Origin: Roseomonas populi
GTDB lineage: Bacteria > Pseudomonadota > Alphaproteobacteria > Acetobacterales > Acetobacteraceae
Direction: 5' to 3'
Assembly (NCBI RefSeq): GCF_024594815.1
Contig: NZ_JANJOU010000001.1
Location: forward strand, 62,001 to 126,000
DNA: 64,000 nt
This document shows, piece after piece, positions 24,229 to 32,691 of the stretch. The notes under the pieces are model-generated. The model was given only the letters and a program-made list of their open reading frames with translations, did not search any database and had not been told where the DNA came from. Position 1 is the first letter of the stretch. Every line of letters begins with the position of its first letter. A program made the position numbers and the translations under genes.

Positions 24229-25434
24229 GTGATCCCCGTCGCCGAGGCGCTGGAGCGCATCCTTTCCGCCCTCTCTCCCACCCCCGCCGAGACCGTCTCC
24301 CTGCCCGAGGGCTGGGGGCGGGTCCTCGCGCGCCCCGTCCTCGCCCGCGTGACCCAGCCGCCCGCGGACGTCTCCGCCATGGACGGCTACGCGCTGCGGG
24401 CGGCGGATGGCGCGGTGGGGGGCAGGCTGCGCGTGATCGGCAGCGCCCCGGCCGGGCACCCCTTCGGCGGCACGGTCGGCCCCGGTGAGGCCGTGCGGAT
24501 CTTCACCGGCGGCGCCGTGCCCCCGGGTGCGGATTCCATCCTGCTGCAGGAGGACGCGACGGCCGGGGACGGCTTCGTGACCCCGACCGAGGCCGTGCGG
24601 GAGGGCCGCCACATCCGCCGCGCCGGGCTGGACTTCGCCGCTGGCGGGACGGTGCTGGAGGCGGGCCGCCGGCTGACCGCCCGCGACATTGGCCTGGCCG
24701 CCGCGGCGAACCACCCCTGGCTGCACGTCCATCGCCGCCCCCGGATCGGCATCCTCGCCACCGGGGATGAGATCGCCCTGCCCGGCGAGCCGATCCCGCC
24801 GGGCGGAATCGTCTCCTCCAACGCCCATGCCCTGGCGGCGCTGGTCCGCGCCTCCGGCGGGGAGCCGGTGGTGCTGCCGATCGCCGCCGACGACCGGGAC
24901 GCGATCGCCGAGGCCGCGGCCGCGGCGGCCCGATGCGACCTTCTGCTGACCACGGGCGGCGCCAGCGTGGGCGAGCATGATCTCGTTCAGTCCGCCCTCG
25001 GGCCCCAAGGCTTCTCGCTGGATTTCTGGAAGATCGCCATGCGGCCGGGCAAGCCGCTGATCTGGGGCGACCTGCGCGGCACCCCGATGCTCGGCCTGCC
25101 GGGCAATCCCGTCTCGGCCCTGGTCTGTGCGGTGATCTTCCTGATCCCGGCCCTGCGGCGGCTTTCGGGCCTGCCCGCCGGCCCGGTGGAGACCCGCACC
25201 GCTCTGTTGGGCCGCGAGATGGGCGCGAACGACCGACGCCAGGACTATGTGCGCGCCGAAATCACCCGTGGTCCCGACGGTGCCCTCACCGTGAGCCCCC
25301 TCCCCCTGCAGGACAGTTCCATGCTCGCGGCTCTCGCCCGGGCCGGGGCGCTGGTGATCCGCCCGCCCCATGCCCCGGCCGCCCCGGCCGGCACGGCAGT
25401 GGAAATTGTGGAGCTTTCCTCGCTCGGCGTCTGA
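24229..25434 (+). CDS. moeA: Molybdopterin molybdenumtransferase MoeA
   Basis: MoeA inserts molybdate into adenylated molybdopterin. The 401-residue product shows the N-terminal AMDGYALRAAD, the IFTGGAVPPGAD block, the MoCF-domain motifs GILATGDEI and TTGGASVGEHD, and GLPGNPVSALV, followed by the C-terminal domain. It begins with a GTG one base after the moaC stop codon, so the two are coupled. It ends 108 bp before lexA. Confidence 0.95.
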   Translation: MIPVAEALERILSALSPTPAETVSLPEGWGRVLARPVLARVTQPPADVSAMDGYALRAADGAVGGRLRVIGSAPAGHPFGGTVGPGEAVRIFTGGAVPPGADSILLQEDATAGDGFVTPTEAVREGRHIRRAGLDFAAGGTVLEAGRRLTARDIGLAAAANHPWLHVHRRPRIGILATGDEIALPGEPIPPGGIVSSNAHALAALVRASGGEPVVLPIAADDRDAIAEAAAAAARCDLLLTTGGASVGEHDLVQSALGPQGFSLDFWKIAMRPGKPLIWGDLRGTPMLGLPGNPVSALVCAVIFLIPALRRLSGLPAGPVETRTALLGREMGANDRRQDYVRAEITRGPDGALTVSPLPLQDSSMLAALARAGALVIRPPHAPAAPAGTAVEIVELSSLGV

Positions 25435-25458
25435 GGAGCGGCATTGACCGACGCGGGA

Positions 25459-25473
25459 GAACTTTCATAGAAC
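25459..25473 (-). promoter_or_regulatory. Alphaproteobacterial LexA box (GTTC-N7-GTTC) upstream of lexA
   Basis: The plus strand reads GAAC TTTCATA GAAC, which is an exact GTTC-N7-GTTC direct repeat on the minus strand, the known SOS operator in Alphaproteobacteria. It lies 70-84 bp upstream of the lexA ATG, so LexA very likely controls its own gene. Confidence 0.85.
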
Positions 25474-25542
25474 TTCCGGCGGGGTTGCCCGTTTGTTCGT
25501 GCGGACAACCCAAGCCCTCGCCCCCAGGGAGACGCCCGGACC

Positions 25543-26283
25543 ATGCTCACCCGCAAGCAGCATGAGCTGCTCACCTTCATCGACAAGCACCTGCGGGATA
25601 CCGGCTTCTCACCCTCCTTCGAAGAGATGAAGGAGGCGCTGAACCTGAAGTCGAAGTCTGGCATCCACCGCCTGATCACGGCGCTGGAGGAGCGCGGCTT
25701 CCTGAAGCGCCGCGCCCACCGCGCCCGCGCCCTGGAGGTGCTGCGCGTGCCGGAGAGCCTCTCGCCCCGTGCCGCCCAGCCCGCGCAGGCGGTGCCCCAG
25801 CCCGCCCTGGCCGCGGCCCCGTCCTTCGCACCGAACGTCATCCGCGGCAACTTCGCGCCCAACCTGCCGGGCGCGGTTCGCACCGCCAACGATGCCGCCG
25901 CCGTCCACCTTCCCCTCTATGGCCGCATCGCCGCCGGCCTGCCCATCGAGGCGCTACGGGACATGGGCGAGAGCGTTGAGGTTCCCGCCGCGATGCTTGG
26001 CGGCGGCGAGCACTACGCGCTGGAGGTTTCCGGCGATTCGATGATCGAGGCCGGCATCCTGGACGGCGACACGGTCATTATCCGCCGCGGCGACACGGCC
26101 GATAACGGCTCCATCGTGGTGGCCCTAGTGGACGAGAACGAGGTGACGCTGAAGCGGCTGCGCCGTCGCGGCAACTCCATCGCGCTCGAGGCCGCGAACC
26201 CGCGCTTCGAGACCCGGATCTTCGGGCCGGACCGCGTGAAGGTGCAGGGCCGGCTTATCGGGCTGGTGCGCCGCTACCACTGA
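25543..26283 (+). CDS. lexA: LexA SOS repressor
   Basis: LexA represses SOS genes until RecA filaments trigger its self-cleavage. The 246-residue product has the N-terminal winged-helix DNA-binding domain ([17 protein letters not shown], recognition region [17 protein letters not shown], about 38-55), a long variable linker (about 80-125), and the S24 peptidase domain with the Ala-Gly cleavage site in GRIAAGLP, the nucleophile in [10 protein letters not shown], and the general-base Lys in EVTLKRL. All catalytic parts are intact. An SOS box lies in its promoter. It closes the trp-moa run. Confidence 0.97.
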   Translation: MLTRKQHELLTFIDKHLRDTGFSPSFEEMKEALNLKSKSGIHRLITALEERGFLKRRAHRARALEVLRVPESLSPRAAQPAQAVPQPALAAAPSFAPNVIRGNFAPNLPGAVRTANDAAAVHLPLYGRIAAGLPIEALRDMGESVEVPAAMLGGGEHYALEVSGDSMIEAGILDGDTVIIRRGDTADNGSIVVALVDENEVTLKRLRRRGNSIALEAANPRFETRIFGPDRVKVQGRLIGLVRRYH

Positions 26284-26301
26284 ACGCGGGTGGGGGCTGC
26301 G

Positions 26302-27555
26302 TCAGCCCCCCTCCTCCGGCACCAGTTCCACCCCGTCCAGCACCGCCGCGAACCCCGCCTCGCAGAACAGCCGCACCTCCACGCCGATCAGGTCTTCGGC
26401 CGCGGTGAAGGGCAGCGAGGCGGTCCAGCCCTCGGCGATCAGGGCCTCGCCCTGCACCGCGCGCGCGGCGATGCGGGAAGCGCCATTCCCGGTTGAAATG
26501 TCCATGACCGCGCCCCCCATGGCGGGCGCGCCTGGCCGGAAGCGCAGCCGCGCCGTCCAGCCCCCGCGCGCGAGGGGCAGGTAGGGGCCGAAAAGGCCTG
26601 TCCCGGCCCTCCCATCCAGCACGATCGCCCCGTTCTCCCGCCGGCCGACCGCTGTGTGCACCCGCTCGTCGGTGGCGGGGAGGTGCAGGGCCGTCCTCGT
26701 CAGGCGGCGGGCTTCCCACACCGTGGCCCAGGACGGGTCGGCGCAGGGGATGCGGCGGCCGGACCAGCCCGCACGGGCCAGGGCGCGCTGGAAGTAGTCC
26801 TCGTGGAAGCCCAGCTCCAGCCAGCCGTTCTTTCGGATTGCCCAGAGCGAGTTGCCGTCCAGCCGGACACCCCAGGGCTGGGGAAAGTCGGCGGTGATGG
26901 GCTCCCCGCCGAAGAAGAGCCGTCCCCCTTCCGCCACGCGCGCCTGCAGCGCCCTCAGCAGGCGCAGGTGGTCGGCGCAGTGGTGGAAGCACTCGAAGAA
27001 GAGCACGGCGTCGAAGGTCGCGCCGCTGCGCTCGGCCCAGAAGAAGTCGTCGTGGACCACTTCGATGGAGAGGCCCTCGCGCTCGGCACGGCGACGAATC
27101 AGCTCGCAGAAGCGCGGCTCCACATCCACGCAGGTGACGTGGTGGCCCAGCCGGGCCAGCTCCAGCGTGGTGTTGCCCCAGCCCGGGCCGAATTCCAGCA
27201 CGCGGGACCCGGGCGGCAGGGCCATGGCGCGCAGGGCGAAGCCGATGCCCATCAGGTGCTCGCCCGCCGTGGTGCCGCTGCCCGTCGAGTAGGGGAAGGG
27301 CCGGCGCAGCGCGGCATCCACGTCCAGCGGCGTCGCCTCGTTCTCCAGCGCGTAGCCGCGCCCGGCGATGGTGGCGTAGATGCCCATCTGCGCCTCGCGA
27401 TAGGCGTCCGAGAAGGGGTCCTCTGGCATTCCGGCGGGCGGGTCGATCCGGAAGGTGCCGAAGACGACGCGCATGGCGTCGTCGGAGATCCTCTCCGCCC
27501 GGTCGCACTCCGCGAGCGCCTCGTCCAGCTCCTCCAGACTCCGCAGCACGCGCAT
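26302..27555 (-). CDS. SAM-dependent methyltransferase with C-terminal beta-rich domain
   Basis: The 417-residue product has a class I SAM-binding motif VLEFGPGWGNTTLELA (about residues 125-140), an acidic motif CVDVEPRF, and a DAVLFFECFHHC post-motif in which the two His are notable. After about residue 290 the sequence changes to a beta-rich region resembling carbohydrate-associated sandwich domains. Its ATG overlaps the stop codon of the gene upstream by one base (TGATG), so both are translated together. The substrate is unknown; a sugar or cell-surface glycan is an inference from the C-terminal part. Confidence 0.75.
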   Translation of the reverse strand: MRVLRSLEELDEALAECDRAERISDDAMRVVFGTFRIDPPAGMPEDPFSDAYREAQMGIYATIAGRGYALENEATPLDVDAALRRPFPYSTGSGTTAGEHLMGIGFALRAMALPPGSRVLEFGPGWGNTTLELARLGHHVTCVDVEPRFCELIRRRAEREGLSIEVVHDDFFWAERSGATFDAVLFFECFHHCADHLRLLRALQARVAEGGRLFFGGEPITADFPQPWGVRLDGNSLWAIRKNGWLELGFHEDYFQRALARAGWSGRRIPCADPSWATVWEARRLTRTALHLPATDERVHTAVGRRENGAIVLDGRAGTGLFGPYLPLARGGWTARLRFRPGAPAMGGAVMDISTGNGASRIAARAVQGEALIAEGWTASLPFTAAEDLIGVEVRLFCEAGFAAVLDGVELVPEEGG

Positions 27556-29513
27556 CAGAGGTTCTCCGGCCCGTCGTCGCAGGGGTCGTCGATGATGCCC
27601 ATGGCCACCCAGGGCTGCGTCTCGGAATTCGATTCGCCGGACGGGACGGAGGTGCGGATCTCCAGCGCCTCCTCGCGCGGGCGGATGGAGCGGGCGACCT
27701 GGCGGCGCATCAGGGTCTCGAAAAGTTCTATCCGGTCCCCGTGGCGCGCCAGCACCTCCCTTATCTCAGGCTTCGGGGAGCGGCGCAGCACCGCGAAGCC
27801 GCGCAGGGACAGGCCGGCGGAGTAGTTCCAGAAGCTGCCATGGGTGTGGCGGTTCCCCTTCTCGTCCGCCACGTCCACGACCACCCCGTCCTGCTTCACC
27901 GGGCCGCCGAGATCGACGGCGTGGGTGCCGATGGCGAAGGCGCTGAGCGCGTGATCCAGCGCGGGCGCGATGCGCGGGTCGTCGATGGCCGAGGCGGCGC
28001 GGGCCAGGGCCAGCACCGCGGCCGCGTGGCAGTCCAGGTAGGCCGGCTCGCCCTTCCCCATGGGGAAGACGGAAACGGGCTTGCCGATCATGTCCTTCGC
28101 GGGCTGCTCGAACGTAAGCAGCACGTCCACCGCCCGCCGCAGTGCCTCCCGGTGGCGGGGCGAGCCCGTGACGGCCAGCGCGTCCACCAGTCCCATCACC
28201 ACGAAGGAGAGCGGGCGGGAGAAGATCGCACGCGGGTCCGTCTCCGCCGGGCGGAGCATGTTCTCCTCATAGGCGGCGAGAAGCTGGTCGTGCATCCCCA
28301 GCGCCTCCTCGACCATCGGCTTCGCCCCTTCCCCCGCGCGGGCCAGCATGCGGGCTCGCCGCGCGAAGGCGGCGAGCTCCACGCCGTAGTCGTAGGAGAG
28401 GGAGAGGTCGATGGGCTGGCTCGGCGGGCCCGCAGCCTCGGCCGCCATGATGGCGGCCATGTCGTCCACCCGGTCGTAGAAGCCGCCGGAGGTGAGAAGC
28501 TTCGTCTCCTCCACAGAAACCCGTTCGCCGCAGCGATCGCCGGGGAAGGCGTGCTCGGCGGCCACCCAGTGCAGGTTCCCTTCCTCCTGCGCGACGATGT
28601 TCAGTGCGGAGAACCGCCCGGGCTCGCGGGGCATGGAGTGGATGGCGGGTGAGAAGCCGCGCATGAACCGGTCCCGCGAGAGGGACCAGTAGGGCGCGCC
28701 GGAGAGGGGCAGCAGCCCCTGGGCGGGTTCCGAGACGCTCACCGTCAACGGCGCAGCGCCCGGGCGCCGGGCGCGCACGGCGTTGTAGGTCATGCCCAGC
28801 TCGCCATGGGTCAGCTGGTCCGCCGAGATCGTCAGCACGAGGTCGGAGACGGTCACGCCGGGATCGAGGTCGAGCGCCGCCTCCGCCCGGAAGACGGTTG
28901 TGCGCGCATCGAAGCGGTAGGTGTAGGCGAGACGCCCGAGGCGTAGGTTCCGCCCCTCATGGACGAAGCGCAGCTCGCTCGCGTGGGTTAGCTCCAGCGA
29001 ATCGCCGCGGTGCCGGATCTCCCAGGCATCGATGGCGTCCTCCACGTCCAGCGTGTAGCCCACACCGCCGTAGTCGAACCGCACGTAGTTGCCCGTCAGC
29101 ATGACGTTGCGTGCCGTCCGCCCGTCGTGGAAGCGGACGCCGACCGTGACCACGCCCGCCGGCAGGTCGCAGGTGATGTCCATGAGGCTGTGGACGAAGC
29201 GGGCCCGCGCGCCATCGTTCTCCACCGCGTCCAGCCGGGCCTGGCCGAGGCGGCGGTACACGTAGGGGCCGCGGCAGAGGTCCCGCAGGAATCCGAAGGT
29301 CGCGTCCACCGCCTCAGGGAAGGCCCACCAGACCGGCGGGAGGGAGAGGAACTCCAGGACCTTCGCGTTGTCGTCGGACCAGAACCAGCGGTCCCCGTCC
29401 ATCATCTCCTCGGTTTCCGCCACGGCATGACGGTTCCCGAAGCGGGGCCCGACGGGGTGCAGGAGATGGCGCACGATGAAGGCGGCGTAGGGAATCGGGT
29501 CTGTCGTCAGCAC
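27555..29513 (-). CDS. Large protein of unknown function, partner of the methyltransferase
   Basis: I do not recognise a family. The product, about 652 residues from the GTG at 29513, has no signal peptide or membrane segment I can see. Residues about 80-330 are beta-rich with many aromatic and acidic residues; residues about 380-590 are helical with repeating Ala/Leu segments that look like an alpha/alpha barrel, ending in a His-rich region with GNRHTHGSFWNYSAG. This layout recalls polysaccharide-active enzymes, but no catalytic motif is certain. An ATG at 29570 adds 19 residues; the frame further upstream runs through the tRNA and is not coding. It overlaps the methyltransferase by one base. 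Confidence 0.65.
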   Translation of the reverse strand: MLTTDPIPYAAFIVRHLLHPVGPRFGNRHAVAETEEMMDGDRWFWSDDNAKVLEFLSLPPVWWAFPEAVDATFGFLRDLCRGPYVYRRLGQARLDAVENDGARARFVHSLMDITCDLPAGVVTVGVRFHDGRTARNVMLTGNYVRFDYGGVGYTLDVEDAIDAWEIRHRGDSLELTHASELRFVHEGRNLRLGRLAYTYRFDARTTVFRAEAALDLDPGVTVSDLVLTISADQLTHGELGMTYNAVRARRPGAAPLTVSVSEPAQGLLPLSGAPYWSLSRDRFMRGFSPAIHSMPREPGRFSALNIVAQEEGNLHWVAAEHAFPGDRCGERVSVEETKLLTSGGFYDRVDDMAAIMAAEAAGPPSQPIDLSLSYDYGVELAAFARRARMLARAGEGAKPMVEEALGMHDQLLAAYEENMLRPAETDPRAIFSRPLSFVVMGLVDALAVTGSPRHREALRRAVDVLLTFEQPAKDMIGKPVSVFPMGKGEPAYLDCHAAAVLALARAASAIDDPRIAPALDHALSAFAIGTHAVDLGGPVKQDGVVVDVADEKGNRHTHGSFWNYSAGLSLRGFAVLRRSPKPEIREVLARHGDRIELFETLMRRQVARSIRPREEALEIRTSVPSGESNSETQPWVAMGIIDDPCDDGPENL

Positions 29514-29638
29514 TGGCCTAGCCTGGATGGGGCTGGACAGGATGTAACCCGAAAGAGATGAAAAACCCATGGCCGCAAGCCGCCGGCGCAACCGGCAAGA
29601 CCAAAAATCAGCAACGATTACATGGGTTAGGAGGCGGA

Positions 29639-29713
29639 TGGTGGGCGCAACAGGGATTGAACCTGTGACCCCCACCGTGTCAAGGTGGTGCTCTCCCGCT
29701 GAGCTATGCGCCC
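29639..29713 (-). tRNA. tRNA-Val (anticodon GAC)
   Basis: The minus strand folds as a cloverleaf: acceptor GGGCGCA with TGCGCCC, D-arm AGCTCAGCGGGAGAGC, anticodon loop TTGACAC (GAC) on the stem CCACC/GGTGG, T-arm GTTCAATC, and encoded 3' CCA (29639-29641). It is 75 nt long. It reads toward the unknown-function gene, so that gene may be transcribed from the tRNA promoter. Confidence 0.96.
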
Positions 29714-29865
29714 ATCCGCCGGGTCTGCCGCCCCCGAACGGGCGCGGCGTGGCGGCCCGTTTAGCGTGGCCCCCGCCGCACGGCAAGCCCGAAGGGGCGG
29801 CAGAATAGGCCGCCGCGCAGCATCGCGCGTGACAGCCGCCTCCGGCTGTGGTGATTCAGGTGCAG

Positions 29866-30744
29866 ATGGACCTACCGATCCAGGCCGCGCTCGAGGCCGA
29901 CGCCCCCCCTCCCTTCCAGCTCAGCCGGCCGGAGACCCAGGCCGCGCCGATCGTCCTCGCCTCCCCGCACTCGGGCCGGCACTACCCCGCCGCCTTCCTT
30001 GCGGAGAGCCGGCTGGATTCGGTCGCCCTCCGCCGCTCCGAGGACGGCTTCGTGGAGGAGATCTTCGCCGGTGCCCCGGCGCTCGGTATCCCGCTCCTCG
30101 CCGCCACCTTCCCGCGCGTCTACTGCGACGCGAACCGCGAGCCGTGGGAACTGGACCCCGGCATGTTCGACGGGCCGCTGCCGGACTTCGTCAACAGCGC
30201 CTCGCCGCGCGTCGGCGCCGGGCTGGGCACGATCGCCCGGGTGGTGGCGAGCGGCGAGCCCGTGTACCGCCGCCGCCTCTCCTTCGACGAGGCGGCGGAC
30301 CGCATCCGCGCCCTGTGGGAGCCCTACCACGCCGCGCTGAACGGGCTGATCGCGGAGACGGTGCGGCGCTTCGGCACCTGCCTCCTGATCGACTGCCACT
30401 CCATGCCCACCATCCCCGGGGAGGGAGGGCGCTCGGCGGACATGATTCTCGGGGATGCGCACGGCACCGCCGCCGCCCCGCGCGCGACGCGGATGATGGA
30501 GGAGGCGCTCTCGGCCATGGGCTACCGGCACCGGCGGAACGACCCTTATGCCGGCGGATACGTCACCCGCCACTACGGCCGCCCGCGAGAGGGCGTGCAC
30601 GTGATCCAGCTGGAGATCGCCCGCAGCCTCTACATGGACGAGCGGCGGATCCAGCGCCTCCCCGGCCTCGCCCTGCTGAGCGCCGACATGGAACGGCTGC
30701 TGGCCCGGTTGGTGGCCGAGGACTGGTCCTTCCTGCGCCCCTGA
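29866..30744 (+). CDS. N-formylglutamate amidohydrolase family protein
   Basis: The family hydrolyses N-formyl-L-glutamate, the last step of one histidine-degradation route, and related compounds. The product, about 292 residues, has SPHSGRHYP near the N-terminus, the metal-binding DCHSMP block (about residue 178), and the C-terminal VIQLEIARSLYMDE. The ATG at 29866 has an AGGTG ribosome site; a GTG at 29848 is an alternative. No other histidine-degradation (hut) gene is nearby, so the physiological substrate is open. It ends 32 bp before the terminator of the convergent small RNA. Confidence 0.85.
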   Translation: MDLPIQAALEADAPPPFQLSRPETQAAPIVLASPHSGRHYPAAFLAESRLDSVALRRSEDGFVEEIFAGAPALGIPLLAATFPRVYCDANREPWELDPGMFDGPLPDFVNSASPRVGAGLGTIARVVASGEPVYRRRLSFDEAADRIRALWEPYHAALNGLIAETVRRFGTCLLIDCHSMPTIPGEGGRSADMILGDAHGTAAAPRATRMMEEALSAMGYRHRRNDPYAGGYVTRHYGRPREGVHVIQLEIARSLYMDERRIQRLPGLALLSADMERLLARLVAEDWSFLRP

Positions 30745-30776
30745 CGCACCGCCCGGGCCGGGGCCAGCGCGCGGGC

Positions 30777-30805
30777 AAAAAAAAGGCGGTGCCAGAGGCA
30801 CCGCC
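30777..30805 (-). terminator. Intrinsic terminator of the small RNA
   Basis: A 9-bp perfect stem (30785-30793 with 30797-30805, 3-nt loop) is followed on the minus strand by eight T (30777-30784). It is the clearest Rho-independent terminator in the window and it points leftward, although no protein gene lies on that strand. It may also stop the convergent amidohydrolase transcript. Confidence 0.85.
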
Positions 30806-30863
30806 GAGTTTAGGGAGGAAACGTCCAAGAAAGACAACAACGCGACAACATCGCGTTGCTGCG
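30777..30863 (-). ncRNA. Candidate MmgR/alpha-r8 (suhB-type) small RNA
   Basis: On the minus strand a predicted transcript of about 87 nt has, in order: an 8-bp stem-loop (arms 30851-30858 and 30838-30845), a single-stranded pyrimidine-rich stretch with TTGGACG and the 10-mer TTTCCTCCCT, which contains an anti-Shine-Dalgarno CCTCC, and a terminator stem followed by eight T. This 10-mer in the loop before the terminator is what I recall for the alpha-r8 sRNA family (MmgR of Sinorhizobium, Rfam suhB), which limits polyhydroxybutyrate granules. A promoter TTGCGC-N17-TACGTT (30898-30870) would start it near 30863. Ends are predicted, not mapped. Confidence 0.6.
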
Positions 30864-30919
30864 ATGCACAACGTAGTGGTGCACCACTGGTTGCGCAAGT
30901 CCTATTTTGCATCGCAGCA
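30857..30919. promoter_or_regulatory. Two PhaR-like sites flanking a promoter and a central 14-bp palindrome
   Basis: Arms TGCTGCGATGCA (30857-30868) and TGCATCGCAGCA (30908-30919) are perfect inverted copies; each contains a TGC-N3-GCA core close to the PhaR consensus CTGC-N3-GCAG. Between them is the perfect palindrome AGTGGTGCACCACT (30875-30888), which falls in the spacer of the predicted sRNA promoter. One site would cover the transcription start and the other lies upstream of the -35 element. Confidence 0.5.
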
Positions 30920-30980
30920 TCACGGAAATGAGATAGCCGCCTCTGGATGGAGGTGGCACGAGGCTTGAGCAGGCAGGGCC

Positions 30981-31775
30981 ATGCGCCTCCTCGCCCTGAT
31001 CCTCGTCCTGCTTCCCGGGCTGGCCGTGGCCCAGCCCTCTCCCACGGCGCTCTGCCGTGCCGCCATCGCTGCGGCGGAGCGGGAATATGGGCTTCCGGCC
31101 GGCCTCCTGGCGGCTATCGGCCGCGTGGAATCCGGGCGCCGCGACCCTGCCACGGGCGAGAGCGGCCCCTGGCCGTGGACCATGAACGCGGAGGGGACCG
31201 GCAAATTCTTCTCCTCCAAGGCGGAAGCGGTTGCCGAGGTCCGGCAGCTTCGTGCCGGGGGCATGCGGCTGATCGACATCGGCTGCATGCAGATCAACCT
31301 GCACCACCACCTTGACGCCTTCGCTTCCATCGAGGATGGCTTCGATCCCCTGACCAATGCCCGCTACGCCGCACGCTTCCTCCAGAGACTGCAGGCGGCC
31401 AGCGGCGACTGGATGGTGGCGGCGGGCCACTATCACAGCCAGACCCCTGGCCGGGCGGAGGCCTACCGCGCCCAGGTGGCGCTGCGCTGGCCGGAGGAGC
31501 AGCGGCAGGCCGGCACCGCCCCGGCCTGGCAGCCCGGCTGGTCACACCAGCCCGGCTGGTCGAACCAGCCCGGCGCGGCCCGCTTTCCCGTGGCCTCGGC
31601 CGCCACTCCCGGCATGAGCATTCGCAGCGCCCCGCCGCCAACGGTCCTCCGCAGCGTCGGCACCGACGGCGGCGAGCGGGGGCGCGGGCTGGACGCCTAT
31701 CGCGCCATGGCCATCCCGCTGGCCAGCCGCATCGCGCCGATGCCGCTGCGCGGCCTGCCGGGGGTGCGGGGCTGA
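30981..31775 (+). CDS. Exported lytic transglycosylase (SLT domain)
   Basis: The family cleaves peptidoglycan between N-acetylmuramate and N-acetylglucosamine. The 264-residue product begins with a Sec signal peptide (cleavage near AVA-QP, residues 17-19), followed by an SLT domain (about 22-165) with the catalytic Glu in IGRVESGRR and the conserved GCMQINLHHH and YAARFLQRL. After the domain comes a low-complexity tail with two copies of QPGWSxQ (about residues 180-195). Target process (division, flagellum, recycling) cannot be inferred. It converges with oxyR with a 1-bp gap. Confidence 0.88.
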   Translation: MRLLALILVLLPGLAVAQPSPTALCRAAIAAAEREYGLPAGLLAAIGRVESGRRDPATGESGPWPWTMNAEGTGKFFSSKAEAVAEVRQLRAGGMRLIDIGCMQINLHHHLDAFASIEDGFDPLTNARYAARFLQRLQAASGDWMVAAGHYHSQTPGRAEAYRAQVALRWPEEQRQAGTAPAWQPGWSHQPGWSNQPGAARFPVASAATPGMSIRSAPPPTVLRSVGTDGGERGRGLDAYRAMAIPLASRIAPMPLRGLPGVRG

Positions 31776-31776
31776 A

Positions 31777-32682
31777 TCACGGGGTGGCGGGCGCCTCCAT
31801 CAGCGGCACCGCGCCGCGGATCACCCCCGCCAACTCGTCCAGGACCTCCGTGCGCGGGTCGGAGGCGCGGACGAGCAGGACGACCTCGCGCCCAACCCCG
31901 GCCGGCAGGGGCGCGTACTCCACCAGGCCCTCCATCGGCCCGAGCGCCGCGGCTGCCATCGCCGGCATGAGGGAGGCCCCCTCTCCCGCCGCCACCATGT
32001 GACGCAGCATCTCCAGCCCTGTCGCGTGCCGCGCGCCCGGCGGGGTTCCGATGCCGCAGGCCGCCAGCGCCTGGTCCCGCAGGCAGTGGCCCTCCTCCAG
32101 CAGCAGCAACTCGCCCTCCTCCGGCATTCCGGACGGGGCGCCGGATGCCCACCCCGGGGGCTGCATCAGCAGGAAGGGCTCCAGGAAGAGCGGCAGGGCC
32201 CGCAGCGCCGGGTCGGGCGGCCCGGCACAGCAAAGTGCCGCGTCCAGCAGGCCCGCCTTCAGCGATTCGCGCAGCTCGGCGGTGCGCACCTCGCTCAGGA
32301 CGGGGCGCGTGGCGGGAAAGGCCTCCCGCAACGGCCGCAGCACCCGGGGAAGCAGGTAGGGGCCGAGAGTGGGGATGGCGCCCAGGCGGAAGGGCCCGGC
32401 CAGTGGCGCCTCCTCGGCCCGCGCGGCCAGCAGCAGCGCCCGGGCTTCCCGCACCACCACGGCGGCACGGGCCAGTACGACCTCCCCGCGCGCGGTCACC
32501 AGCACGCGGCCGGGCAGCCGCTCGAAGACGGAAAGGCCGAGCAGGCCTTCCAACTTGCGGATCTGGGCCGAGAGGGCGGGCTGGGACACGCCGCAGCTCT
32601 CTGCCGCGCGGCCAAAGTGGCGGTGGTCGGCAACGGCCAGGAGGTATTCGAGATCGCGAAGGGAAAGGCCAGCCAGGGACAT
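31777..32682 (-). CDS. oxyR: Hydrogen peroxide-sensing regulator OxyR
   Basis: This LysR-family regulator of 301 residues has the N-terminal winged helix (LRDLEYLLAVADHRHFGRAA) and the OxyR redox pair C200 and C209 in GHCLRDQALAAC, spaced as C199/C208 of E. coli OxyR. Oxidation to the disulfide turns on peroxide-defence genes. The ATG at 32682 gives the family N-terminus; the frame to 32778 is too long. No katG or ahpC lies beside it in this window, so its targets are elsewhere, with its own promoter region holding a possible operator. Confidence 0.93.
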   Translation of the reverse strand: MSLAGLSLRDLEYLLAVADHRHFGRAAESCGVSQPALSAQIRKLEGLLGLSVFERLPGRVLVTARGEVVLARAAVVVREARALLLAARAEEAPLAGPFRLGAIPTLGPYLLPRVLRPLREAFPATRPVLSEVRTAELRESLKAGLLDAALCCAGPPDPALRALPLFLEPFLLMQPPGWASGAPSGMPEEGELLLLEEGHCLRDQALAACGIGTPPGARHATGLEMLRHMVAAGEGASLMPAMAAAALGPMEGLVEYAPLPAGVGREVVLLVRASDPRTEVLDELAGVIRGAVPLMEAPATP

Positions 32683-32691
32683 GAGGTAGGC

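Noticed and set aside
29514-29786. N-terminal extension of the unknown 650-residue protein
   Set aside because: The extension would be read through tRNA-Val, so the real start is at or near 29513 (or 29570).
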